Assembly: GCF_002099195.1 (NCBI RefSeq)
Contig: NZ_NBYX01000003.1
Coordinates: 124,001 to 188,000, forward strand
Length of the DNA: 64,000 bases
Reading direction: 5' to 3'
From: Burkholderia puraquae
GTDB lineage: Bacteria > Pseudomonadota > Gammaproteobacteria > Burkholderiales > Burkholderiaceae
Shown: positions 48,401 to 57,190 of the stretch, piece after piece
Numbering within the stretch: the first letter of the stretch is position 1
How the letters are laid out: every line of letters begins with the position of its first letter
Notes under the pieces: model-generated
Told to the model about the DNA's origin: nothing
What the model saw: the letters and a program-made list of their open reading frames with translations, nothing else
The model's database searches: none
Position numbers and translations under genes: made by a program

Positions 48401-51400
48401 TTCATCAATCTCGTGCCGATGGGCGCGGCGGGCGCCGCGAAGCTCGCCGGCAGCAAGCTGTTCACGCGCGCCGTGACGGCACTCACGCGCACGCCGAAAG
48501 TCGCGTCGCTGCTCACCACCGGCGCGAAGGCGACCGCGCTCGTGACCGGCGTCGGCGGCGCGGTCGAGGCGTTCGGCGAAGCCGGCGTCGACTATGTCAC
48601 CGGTAACAGGAAGGCGGCCGGCGAGGAACTCAAGGCCGGGCTCACCAACGTCGCGCTGATGGCCGCCGGCGGACTCAAGGAGCGCGCGGTCACGTCGCAG
48701 CGGATCCGCTCGGGCCGGCCGGTACCGATCCGCACGACCGACGGCGACACGGTCACGGTCGACAGCAAGATGCTCGGCCAGATCCTGAACAAGGGCGACG
48801 TGTCGTCGCTCGCGTACGGCCGCACCCGCGCGACGCTCGACGGCGAGGCCGTGAAAGTGTCGCCCGAAGGCATGCTGATGGTCGGCGACAAGATCCTGAG
48901 CTACGACAACAAGCCGATCCGCGTGCTCGACAAGGTATCGAGCAAGCAGCTGCCGCCCGGCGAGACGGTCGTGCTCGGCGAGGACGGTACGTTGTCCGTC
49001 GTAAAGGCATCGCCGAAGGCATGGACCAACGGCACGCGCGTCGACGACGTGACGGGCACCGGCGAGCGCCTGTCGTTCGGCCCGGACGGCGAGATGAGCA
49101 CGACGCCGAACATCGTCGCGAAGACCAGGCTCGCGCTCCTCGACCACGCGATCGCGCAAACGCGCGATGCGATCCGGCAAGCGAACGCCGCCGAAGCGCA
49201 GGGGCCGCGCAGCCTCGAACAGACGGCCGCCGACGGCGAAACGGCGAGCACGGCGAACAACGCCCGCAGCACGCAGCGCACGAGCCAGGAGCGCGCGCGT
49301 GTCGATCAACAGCACGACGAAACCGAGGTGAACCGCACGGCGGCTGCGCGCAGCGACCGGCGCAGCGCGGATGCACAGGCCCTGCGCGCACGCACCGCCG
49401 AACTCGACGAGCCGGCCGGCGCCGGCACGCGCACGAAGGCCGACGGTACGCCGCCGCGCGTCAACGTGAAGGTGGTCGACCTGACGGACGAAGCGCCCGC
49501 CACGCGGCCGGCCACGCGCGACCCGGCCGGCATCGCGGTGCCGCGCGGGCCGGCCGCCGAACCGATGGAGGCCGGCGACCGCACCGTCTACATCGTGCGC
49601 GACGGTGCGGCGCAGGATGCGACAGGCGCACGACCCGCCGCGCTGCGCCCGCAGGATCTCGAGGAACCGGTGATCGTCGTGGCGGGCGAGCACGACGCGG
49701 CGCTTGCGCCCGAACTCGCGAACCGCTGGCAGAAGCCCGTCTATGCGGCCGCGCCCGACGCGTTCGGCGCCGACGGCCAACTGCACGCGGGCGCACGCGT
49801 GCTCCGCTTCGATCCCGCGCCGGAAGCCGCGGCGGCCGAACCCGGCCTCCCGGACGCCCTGGGATCCGAAGAATCGCCATCGGCAACGCCCCGCCCTGCC
49901 GTCACCGACGACACGGTGATCGTGCTCGCCGGCAAGCGCGGCGCAAACGAGCCGGCAGTGCCGCGCCCGGCCGCGGCGGCAGAACCCGTCAGCGCGCTCG
50001 ACGGCATTTTCAGCGCGCCGAATCGTGTGCTCGTACTCGTCAAGCCGGAGCGCCCCGCGACTGTCGAACGCGCCGCGGAACACGACACGGGCACCGGCCC
50101 GGCCGCCGCGAAAGCGGCCGACCCTGCGGGCGACGGCAAGACCGCCCGCACGAACGCGGCCGGCGAGCGGCCATCCGCCGCGAACGACGATATCGGGCTC
50201 GCCGCCGCGCATCCGGAGACGACGGAAACGCCGCCGCCCGACCATGCCGCGTCGAACCCCGGCTGGCTCACGCGAATCCAGATGCGCTTTGGCGGCGCGG
50301 CACTGCCCGAAGCCGCGCAGGCGCTGGCGATGCAGTCCGGCACGCTCGCGACGCAACTGCGCATGTTGCAGGACGCCGGCTGGCGCGTGACGCTCGGCAA
50401 GCGCGGCGGCGGCAGCCGCATCGATCCGCGCAAGCGCCGCGTGACGATCGACGGCGCCCTCCAGCACCCGGGCAGCATCACGTACACGCTCGCGCACGAA
50501 GCGCGGCATGCGGTCGAGGCGATGGCCGGCGTGCTGAACCTCGACTATCGCAACCGCAACGGCTTCACGCGCAAGGCGCTCGAAGCCGAGGCACGCGCGC
50601 AGATCAACGCGTTCGAGGCACGCTACGAAATCCAGCTGGCCGGCGGCGGCGACATCGCCGCGCACGTGCGGCTGCCCGACGCGATCGAGCACGAAGGCAA
50701 CGTGTGGCGTGCGCCGTCGCACGACTACGCGGGCACGGTCGGCCGGCTCGTCGACGCGTTCGCCGACGCGCCTGTGTCGGGCCGCGACGGCGAGACCTAC
50801 CGCGAGTTCTACAACGACGTATGGGCCCGCCAGAAGCGCCGCGGCGGCATCCCGCGCCGGATGCCCGCGCCGCAGATGCGCGAGACCGGCGACGCGCCGC
50901 GCGGCGTGCGCAGCTTCGACGAACGCGTGGCGTGGAGCCAGGCGCATGCCGAATACGCGTCGCCGTTCGGCGACGGGCCGGTGCCGGCCATCGCCGATCT
51001 GCAGGCGGCGCGCAGCCGCCACTTCACGGTGATGCAGGATGAAGGCGTGCTGATGCTGCACGCCGACACGCTGCCGGACGGCACGCTGCTCGCCGGCGGC
51101 CGCCCGGTCGGCGTGCACGAATACGCGCTCGACCAGGCACCCGCATTCATCATCCAGGACGGCTATTCGATCGTGCTGTCCGCGAAGCACGGCGGCGATG
51201 CGGCCGCCGCGCAGCTCGCGAACCTGTGGCAGCGCCCGGTGTACGCACCGCCCGGACGCGCGGTCGGCGAGCACGCGGCGCTGCTCGACACCGACACGTT
51301 CCGCCGCTTCGACCCGGCGCCCGCGGCGGCGCACGACCTCGGCCCGCTGACGGCCGACGCCGAAGGCGTGCACGTCGAAGGTCATCCGGCCAGGCGGATC

Positions 51401-54400
51401 GACGTCGACCGTCACGTCGGCGAACTGCTCGGCAGCGGCGGCGAGAAAACCGTATTCGCACTCGGTCACGACGCCGCGCTCGCGGTGTACGACAAAGGCC
51501 CGCATACGTCGGAAGGCCGCCAGCTCGACGCGGCGATCGACGAAAGCATCGCGCTCGACGATCTCGCCTCGTACGGGCTGCAAACCCTGACGATGAGCGG
51601 CCCGTTCTCCGCGCTCAACCGCGTCGCGGTGCTGTACCGGCCGCTCGGCGTGTTCCACAGCTTCGGCTTCGAGACGGGCGCGCTGCCGCGCGTGGTGTCG
51701 CGCGCCGCGCTCGAGCACATCCGGCAGATTCGCGAAGTCGTCGAGGGCACGGGCATCGGCTTCGACCTGCAGGGGTTGTTCACGCGCCGCGGCGATTTCC
51801 TGCTGAGCGACCCGGGCCCGATCGGCATGGGCGCGGGCGAGCATTTCACCGCGCTGCAGCGCCTCTCGGTCATCGAGCGCGCGCTGACGCAAGGGCTCGA
51901 GCGCGGCAACATCGAACTCGCGCATCCCCAACTCGCCGAAACGCCCGCACCCGACGCGTTCGTGCAGAAGCCGTCCGTCATCACGCGCATCCGTATGCGC
52001 TTCGGCGGCGCGCCGCTGCCGAAGGAAGCGTATGCACTCGTCGATCGCTCGACGCTGCTGAGCGGACAGATCGCGCTCGCGCACGACGCCGGCTGGCAAG
52101 TCGTGGTCGGCCGCCCCGGGCGCGGCAGCCGCGTCGATACCGCGAAGCAGCGCATCGTGCTGGACGGGCGGCTGCGCGGCACGGGCACGCTCGTGTACGC
52201 GCTCGCGCACGAAGCGCAGCACGCGGTCGAAACCATCACGCGGCAACTCGCGCTCGACCACGCCTCGCCCGACGCGTTGACGGAAAGCGCGCTGATGGCC
52301 GAGGCGCGCGCGCAGGCGAACGCGTTCGCGGTGCGCCGCGCGCTGATCGACGACACGGGAATCGACATCGCGAAGGATGCACACCTGCCCGACGCGATCG
52401 CGCGCGAAGCCGATCGCGTGATGCCCGGCGACGAAGCCGGCCTGCGCCGGCTCGCGGCCGCGTTCGGCGACGCCGCACCGTCGGTGCCCGGCCACGCGAC
52501 CTATCGCGACTACTACGCAAGCCAGGCCGCACACATCCAGGCCGGCGGCGTACCGCGCGAGATGCCGGCCCCCGCGCCGCTCTCGCGACGGCCCGCGCCG
52601 GTGCCTGCCCGTGCCGCGAGGCAGGCCGCCAAGCGCACCCAGCGCGCGCTCGACCAGCTCGCGTCGCATGGCAAGCGCGACCTGGTTCGCATCGACGGCG
52701 ACCAGCTCCCCAGTGTCGCCGACATGAAAGCCGCGTTCGGCAACGACGCACATGTGCTGATCGCGCCGCACATCGACCGGCCGGCCGACCGGGTCGACGC
52801 ACGGCATCCGCAGCCCACGTTCATCGCGAGCCTGCGCACGGGCGCCAATGGCAAGTTCATCGACAAGAAGCCGGCATCGGACGCTATCGATCCGAAGGTG
52901 GCGCAGGACGCATTCCGTCCGCTCAAGTCGAAAGGCGACGCCAGCCGCAAGGACTACGACTACTACGTGTCGCCCGTCCCGCTCGACGAGTTGCTCGCAT
53001 TCGGCGGCGCCGCCCGCATCGAAGCGTACTTCGGCGAGCAGCGCCAATGGGACGTCGAGCCGTCCGCGACGGGTGCCGCCGACGAAGTCGTCGCCACCAT
53101 GAAGCAGCTCGACGACGCGCCGCGCTTCCAGCGCCCCAAGCAGGCGGCGAAGCATGCGGGCAAGCACGCCGGCACGGACACGACGGTCTATGCGATCGAC
53201 CGCAAGACCGGCAAGGTGCTCGGTTATGCAACGCTCGATGCCGCGCAGAAATGGACCTACGTCGAAACCACGTCGCTCGGCGACGCGACGATCGCCGATC
53301 GCGAACTCGCCGACGCGTTCCGGCGCCGCTCGCGCCTGTTGCCCGACGGGCGCCGCGGCGTGCGGTTCGTCGTGGCCGACGTCGCGCACGACGTCGTCGA
53401 CAGCTACGGCGGATTCGCGCCGGCCAAAATGCGCCGCGCGCTCGACGACCGGAAGACGCCGCTGTCGAAGCCGGACGCGACCGTCCAGCGCGTGCTCGGA
53501 CAGGTCCGCCCGTCGTTGCGGCAAAAGAACCGGGAAGCGACGGACGCCGCCACGCCGAACCTGCTGCCGGCGAACGCGGACACCGCGCTCGACTTCAACG
53601 CGCAGCACGCACCGCAGTTGCTGCGCGCGCTCGAGATGGGCAAGATCCCCGACGGCCACTTCGTGTACGTGTACGACCACGAAGGGAGCGTCACCGGCGC
53701 GCTGCGCGGCACGCTCACCGGCATCGTCGCGGTGGAGAACGGGACGGTCCGCTGGTACGACGATGCCGCCCAGTTCCGCGACGGCACGAACGAAGGCCTG
53801 CCGCTGGAACGGGCGACGATCGGGCGCGGGCCGTTTGGCGGGAATCAGCACTTCCTGCTGTCCACGCTTGCGCCCGATGCGTTCGTGCCGCGCGCGACCG
53901 CCCTCAAGGAGGCCGCGCTGCAAGCCGAGGAAGCGGCCCGGCAAGCGGCGGCCGCAGCGGCGGCGGCGGCCGCGCCGCCGGCCACGGGCAAAGGCGGAAA
54001 AAGCCACCACAGCGGCAACGGCGTGCAGGCCGGCAAACCCGGCCGCAAGCGCACGCGCGGCAAACCGCAATCGAAGCCATCGAAGCAGCCCGCCGCTCAG
54101 CCCGCCAGACCGCCCGCCGTGCCGGCCGCGAAGCCGATCGCGCTCGAGCCGTACCAGCCTGCCTTCGTGTCGAGCACGATCGTCGAATCGGTCACGCGCT
54201 ACGGCAACGCGAAGGTCGGCGATTTCGCGGCGACGCTCGAACGCCTGAAGGAATGGGGCAAGCGCGACCAGGGCAAGCACGATGGCGACGGCCTGACGTT
54301 CAGCGACACGCCGCAGGCGATCATGGCCGATGCCGCGCAGTGGAAGAAGATCTTCAAGACCCTGAACATGTGGCGCGAGGCATCGAGCCTCCATCCGCAC

Positions 54401-57169
54401 GGCTTCCTCGCCAATCCGGGCGGCGGCCGCAACCGGCTGGTGCGCCGTTCGCAGCAGATCGCCACCGACTACGGCGCCGCGCGCACCACCGACCGGAAGC
54501 TGATCGACGCCTACGTCGAACTGCCGGCCGACATCCGCGACCGGCTCGTCCCGATGTCGCGCTCGTTCTCGCTGCGCGACGATCCCGAGCAGATGAGGCA
54601 AATCATCGAGCAATACGGCGGCGCGCTCCCGGCTGTCGCGCTCCAGGTCGATCCGTATTCGCAGGCCGCCGCGGTCGGCGGCAAGCAGGACCCGGGGCTG
54701 ATCCGGCGCGCCAGGAAATTCGGCGACCCGACCGGCGCCCGCTACGACGACGACACGGCGACGATCACGCGCACGGATCCCGACGGCACGCAGCGCACAC
54801 TCGAGCTCGACGATCTCGCCCACCTGCACAAGTGGCTCACGGCGGCCTCGAAGTACGGTTTCCTGCTGCGGCTCGAGGCCGCGCCGGCGCGGCCGCTCGT
54901 GTCGCTCGAGGACGGTCATGCGATGGCCGGCACGAACAACGGATACGCGGAGATCCGGCGCATCGGCGAAGCGCTCGAAACGTGGGCGAAGCAGAACGAA
55001 GGCGAGAAGGCGCCGCTCGTGATGCTGACCTTCCACGGCGCGGACGCCGTGCTCGAGCCGGTGCCGGGCGAAGGCCACGTGCAGTTGCTGGACGAGATCC
55101 TCGGCCGGGAACAGCTCGCCTGGGTCCATGTCGGCCTGTCATGGGGCACGCACGGCGACGACTTCATCGCGAATGCGGACCTGACGCGGGCGCTGGCGAA
55201 AAAGATGGTCGAGTACAAGCTGGACGGATCCGGCAAGTTCGAGCGACTGCACGGCGGCGATGCGCTGACACGCGTGTACGAGCCGAACAGCGCCGAAGAC
55301 TTCGCGAACCAGCAGCGGATCCTCTTCACGGAAGTCGAGCGCATCGCGAAACAGAACCACATGACGGACGACCAGGTCGCGGCATTGCGCGACCAGCTGT
55401 ACGAGCACAACACGTCGACGCTGCTGAACCAGGCGCGCCGCGCGACGAACGAGTACGGGCAAAGCATGTGGCGGCGCAACGGCGACAAGGGCATCGGCAA
55501 GCTGGAAAAGAAGGCGCGCGAAGTCGGCCGCGACTGGCTCAAGCGCAATCGCGACAGCGCCGCCGAACGGCCCGAACTGGCGCCGACGCCGGCTTCCGAC
55601 GCCCGCCTGCACTGGAAGGAAGTCACCAGCCGGAAGGCGCTGCAGAACGACGGCTCCCATCCGATCGGCGCCAATCGCAAGGCCATCGCGCAGCCCGACC
55701 AGCCCGCCGCGGCGATGGACGAGGCCGCCGCGCACCTCAATGCGCTGCGCGTGCACCGGTATTCGAAAGAGCCGTCCGACCGGAGGAAAACGAAGATCAC
55801 GAGCGGGATCGTCCTCGGCGCGTCCAGCCTGATCGGCCTCGACGCGGCGTTCCACTGGATGAGCCCGACCGTGATGAGCAACCTGTCGTCGTCGTTCCTG
55901 CTCGCGTCGCGTCTCGGGCGCGTGTTCCAGGTGATGCACCAGGGCGCCATCCGCAGCCTGCAGTCGGGCGACCCGAAGGCGGCAATCGCGGCGCTGTCGC
56001 ATCTCGAGGCGACGCTCGCCCGGCAATTCGGCTCCGAAACGCACGAATACGGCGCGCACCGGCCGCTGCAACTCGACGCCGCGGTGCGCGACGCACAAGC
56101 GATGGCCATGCAATACGTCGAGCAATACAAGCGCGGGACAATGAGCTTCGACGACGCCAAGGCGAACATCACGGCGCTCGCCGACGACGTGCTCACGCAA
56201 ATGCAGGGCTTCGTCGGCGGCACGTCGCTGCAGCAGCTTCACGCGGGCAATCCGCGCAGCGTGCTGGGCATCGCGGGGCGCGCGGGCATGACCGTCGCAT
56301 CGGTCGCCACGCTCGCGAGCGGCATCGGCAAGATCGCCGGCGCGCACGACGGGTTCAGCCTGGCGCTAGGTGCGACCGGCGTCGCGAGCGGCGTGCTCGG
56401 CGCGGCGTATGCAGGCGCATCGTTCGTGATCGTGTCGCGGCGCGTGAACGCGGACAAGCGCAGCCGCGTCGTGCGCGCATTCGATTCGGCGGGCGATTTC
56501 GCATCGGTCGCGCTCGGCGGCCTTTCCACCGTGTCGCAATGGAAGCAGGGGGAATACGATCTCGCGGTCGCGACCGCGACGTCGACCGCGCTGCTGCTCG
56601 CCGGCCGCCTCAATACGCATTTCCCGAACGCCACGCCGTTCGTCAAGAAAATCCCGACCGCCGTGGTGATGATTCCGGTCGCCGCGTTCGGCTACAAGTT
56701 CATCATCGGCGTCGCGCCGGTGGTCGGCGGCCTGTTCAACTGGATCTTCGGCGGCGGGTCGCCGTCGCAGTCGAATCTCGCGCCGGGCGCGTTGCCGAGT
56801 GCGTCACCGAGCGCGTCGCCCAGTGCAACGCCATCCGCCACGCCGTCGCCCACGGCAACCGCGACGCCGTCGCAACCGTCGCAACCGCCGCAGTCGCCGC
56901 AGCCATCGCAGGGAACGCCGTCGAGTCCGCCGTCGCCGTCGAATTCGCCGCAGCCATACATCGTCGTCGCCGGCGATTCGCTGTGGGTAATCGCGGACCG
57001 GCATCGCCAATCGCTGCTCGACGCCGCGCACGTGTCGCGCGCCGACCAGCAGGCCATGACGCCCGGCGAGCAGGACGCGCGCGCGCTGAGCGAGATCCTG
57101 CAGCTCAATCCGTCGGTTGCCGGCGATCCGGGCCGTCTCGCGATCGGCACGCCGCTGAACGTCGGCTGA
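45437..57169 (+). CDS. Giant multidomain T3SS-locus protein (3,910 aa), candidate effector/toxin
   Basis: Not recognised as a whole. ATG 45437 follows GGGAG. In order: a short N-terminus and polyproline (25-35); a long Ala/Gln/Asp-rich, coiled-coil-like region (68-690) with LSTANG repeats (about 488-558); a hydrophobic pair of helices (903-963) and a DUF4781-like segment; metallopeptidase-like module 1 (1609-1812, H1687-E-x-x-H1691, E1718); a kinase-like segment (glycine loop GSGGEKTVF 1999-2007, D2110, D2125); metallopeptidase-like module 2 (2181-2379, H2258-E-x-x-H2262, E2289); a region ending in a possible barrel (about 2900-3355, HVGLSWGTHGDDFIANADL); hydrophobic segments at 3448-3500, 3609-3672 and 3742-3773; a Ser/Pro linker; and a LysM (3841-3910). 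There is no signal peptide, which fits T3SS export, but none has been shown. It could be a translocated multi-toxin or a surface/wall-bound machine. Confidence 0.85.
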   Translation: MLLIDGLGLGVNWQRFLSETLNPVVAPPPPPPPPPKQDGPSAGPANPSVAPPIPVTATPSTDPSKPTNAEIASATSLVQSMAAQYTVPPPDITVENDKTRAVQKAIQDAQTQYDNASQSLQGAQNVLRLTNRDPESTPGDRKTAQDAYAKARTAADSAQRDLNVTTDAGYMILYGEQANADMPAGMKIDDSGKVTDPGDAQHAADQQFKALLAAFPDHANDPNWVPQPGDCKNPLQTRLYDDWQTASATAAVGASKYYADVANSNLAYTQFQSYLADPDYKSALDAGVGRLNDALQPLELQVTMPDAPASQDAAQQAVTAAAKDANYANAAAGAANDSLTLTHAQQRYDAASGKEGPTVIVPNAVSDAKTALARAQTAANTSGSYLQMLSARQQVDTLQADYTKKTQAADAWHKANPNSTLKDPQVDLDVGDAYAKLTQAQQQAGIAHDGFVATYGATLAQQYDDQASQIQAQVNARSIFTKPTAQSPLLAPPLSTANGLPTQPAPSLSTAATAATTATTGTPTLPTASPLPAPSLSTANGGLPPSLATTFALPQSTATPAAPTGPTMLDAKRLQVVAGAIRAADSRLSDSVNARATQAALSQARIQQTGAKSTLASVQQQYDDWAAANPPPVRFRTVAGDDMIPAPSAPRPNLYQDQLDKAKAAVTQADNAVQRLQLLSETSHQQVLMDQFDAGLDERLRYAAPDSDAGNDYRKALHDFYEAHRGELSNSLLDAASASTQNGNTIAFGKLTDNEQRNLIGVALGMQPDVQNDASASDGSDPVSPTSDDTARFTDKDKLKTINTVRDTLLSAGGGASTQVSVLPMVYAAKDAGMTTSAIFKVTGKDGTQYVDETGSTYNDINDYINNNELSTDGTVDIATGHNADGTLQLVSKAAHHESGFDSFLGALTSTGANIGMMLGGMALEGLGGLLDGTGIGAIVGVPLNILGAGMMYTAIGATMTSAGLDIATRIEHGRSINPFTDAGARADFINLVPMGAAGAAKLAGSKLFTRAVTALTRTPKVASLLTTGAKATALVTGVGGAVEAFGEAGVDYVTGNRKAAGEELKAGLTNVALMAAGGLKERAVTSQRIRSGRPVPIRTTDGDTVTVDSKMLGQILNKGDVSSLAYGRTRATLDGEAVKVSPEGMLMVGDKILSYDNKPIRVLDKVSSKQLPPGETVVLGEDGTLSVVKASPKAWTNGTRVDDVTGTGERLSFGPDGEMSTTPNIVAKTRLALLDHAIAQTRDAIRQANAAEAQGPRSLEQTAADGETASTANNARSTQRTSQERARVDQQHDETEVNRTAAARSDRRSADAQALRARTAELDEPAGAGTRTKADGTPPRVNVKVVDLTDEAPATRPATRDPAGIAVPRGPAAEPMEAGDRTVYIVRDGAAQDATGARPAALRPQDLEEPVIVVAGEHDAALAPELANRWQKPVYAAAPDAFGADGQLHAGARVLRFDPAPEAAAAEPGLPDALGSEESPSATPRPAVTDDTVIVLAGKRGANEPAVPRPAAAAEPVSALDGIFSAPNRVLVLVKPERPATVERAAEHDTGTGPAAAKAADPAGDGKTARTNAAGERPSAANDDIGLAAAHPETTETPPPDHAASNPGWLTRIQMRFGGAALPEAAQALAMQSGTLATQLRMLQDAGWRVTLGKRGGGSRIDPRKRRVTIDGALQHPGSITYTLAHEARHAVEAMAGVLNLDYRNRNGFTRKALEAEARAQINAFEARYEIQLAGGGDIAAHVRLPDAIEHEGNVWRAPSHDYAGTVGRLVDAFADAPVSGRDGETYREFYNDVWARQKRRGGIPRRMPAPQMRETGDAPRGVRSFDERVAWSQAHAEYASPFGDGPVPAIADLQAARSRHFTVMQDEGVLMLHADTLPDGTLLAGGRPVGVHEYALDQAPAFIIQDGYSIVLSAKHGGDAAAAQLANLWQRPVYAPPGRAVGEHAALLDTDTFRRFDPAPAAAHDLGPLTADAEGVHVEGHPARRIDVDRHVGELLGSGGEKTVFALGHDAALAVYDKGPHTSEGRQLDAAIDESIALDDLASYGLQTLTMSGPFSALNRVAVLYRPLGVFHSFGFETGALPRVVSRAALEHIRQIREVVEGTGIGFDLQGLFTRRGDFLLSDPGPIGMGAGEHFTALQRLSVIERALTQGLERGNIELAHPQLAETPAPDAFVQKPSVITRIRMRFGGAPLPKEAYALVDRSTLLSGQIALAHDAGWQVVVGRPGRGSRVDTAKQRIVLDGRLRGTGTLVYALAHEAQHAVETITRQLALDHASPDALTESALMAEARAQANAFAVRRALIDDTGIDIAKDAHLPDAIAREADRVMPGDEAGLRRLAAAFGDAAPSVPGHATYRDYYASQAAHIQAGGVPREMPAPAPLSRRPAPVPARAARQAAKRTQRALDQLASHGKRDLVRIDGDQLPSVADMKAAFGNDAHVLIAPHIDRPADRVDARHPQPTFIASLRTGANGKFIDKKPASDAIDPKVAQDAFRPLKSKGDASRKDYDYYVSPVPLDELLAFGGAARIEAYFGEQRQWDVEPSATGAADEVVATMKQLDDAPRFQRPKQAAKHAGKHAGTDTTVYAIDRKTGKVLGYATLDAAQKWTYVETTSLGDATIADRELADAFRRRSRLLPDGRRGVRFVVADVAHDVVDSYGGFAPAKMRRALDDRKTPLSKPDATVQRVLGQVRPSLRQKNREATDAATPNLLPANADTALDFNAQHAPQLLRALEMGKIPDGHFVYVYDHEGSVTGALRGTLTGIVAVENGTVRWYDDAAQFRDGTNEGLPLERATIGRGPFGGNQHFLLSTLAPDAFVPRATALKEAALQAEEAARQAAAAAAAAAAPPATGKGGKSHHSGNGVQAGKPGRKRTRGKPQSKPSKQPAAQPARPPAVPAAKPIALEPYQPAFVSSTIVESVTRYGNAKVGDFAATLERLKEWGKRDQGKHDGDGLTFSDTPQAIMADAAQWKKIFKTLNMWREASSLHPHGFLANPGGGRNRLVRRSQQIATDYGAARTTDRKLIDAYVELPADIRDRLVPMSRSFSLRDDPEQMRQIIEQYGGALPAVALQVDPYSQAAAVGGKQDPGLIRRARKFGDPTGARYDDDTATITRTDPDGTQRTLELDDLAHLHKWLTAASKYGFLLRLEAAPARPLVSLEDGHAMAGTNNGYAEIRRIGEALETWAKQNEGEKAPLVMLTFHGADAVLEPVPGEGHVQLLDEILGREQLAWVHVGLSWGTHGDDFIANADLTRALAKKMVEYKLDGSGKFERLHGGDALTRVYEPNSAEDFANQQRILFTEVERIAKQNHMTDDQVAALRDQLYEHNTSTLLNQARRATNEYGQSMWRRNGDKGIGKLEKKAREVGRDWLKRNRDSAAERPELAPTPASDARLHWKEVTSRKALQNDGSHPIGANRKAIAQPDQPAAAMDEAAAHLNALRVHRYSKEPSDRRKTKITSGIVLGASSLIGLDAAFHWMSPTVMSNLSSSFLLASRLGRVFQVMHQGAIRSLQSGDPKAAIAALSHLEATLARQFGSETHEYGAHRPLQLDAAVRDAQAMAMQYVEQYKRGTMSFDDAKANITALADDVLTQMQGFVGGTSLQQLHAGNPRSVLGIAGRAGMTVASVATLASGIGKIAGAHDGFSLALGATGVASGVLGAAYAGASFVIVSRRVNADKRSRVVRAFDSAGDFASVALGGLSTVSQWKQGEYDLAVATATSTALLLAGRLNTHFPNATPFVKKIPTAVVMIPVAAFGYKFIIGVAPVVGGLFNWIFGGGSPSQSNLAPGALPSASPSASPSATPSATPSPTATATPSQPSQPPQSPQPSQGTPSSPPSPSNSPQPYIVVAGDSLWVIADRHRQSLLDAAHVSRADQQAMTPGEQDARALSEILQLNPSVAGDPGRLAIGTPLNVG

Positions 57170-57190
57170 CGGCCGGCCGCGTGCGCCGCG

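Noticed and set aside
47042..55129. 2,695-codon open frame on the minus strand
   Set aside because: It is antisense to the giant plus-strand gene and rich in Arg/Ala/Gly/Val as expected of a GC-rich shadow frame. It has no domains.
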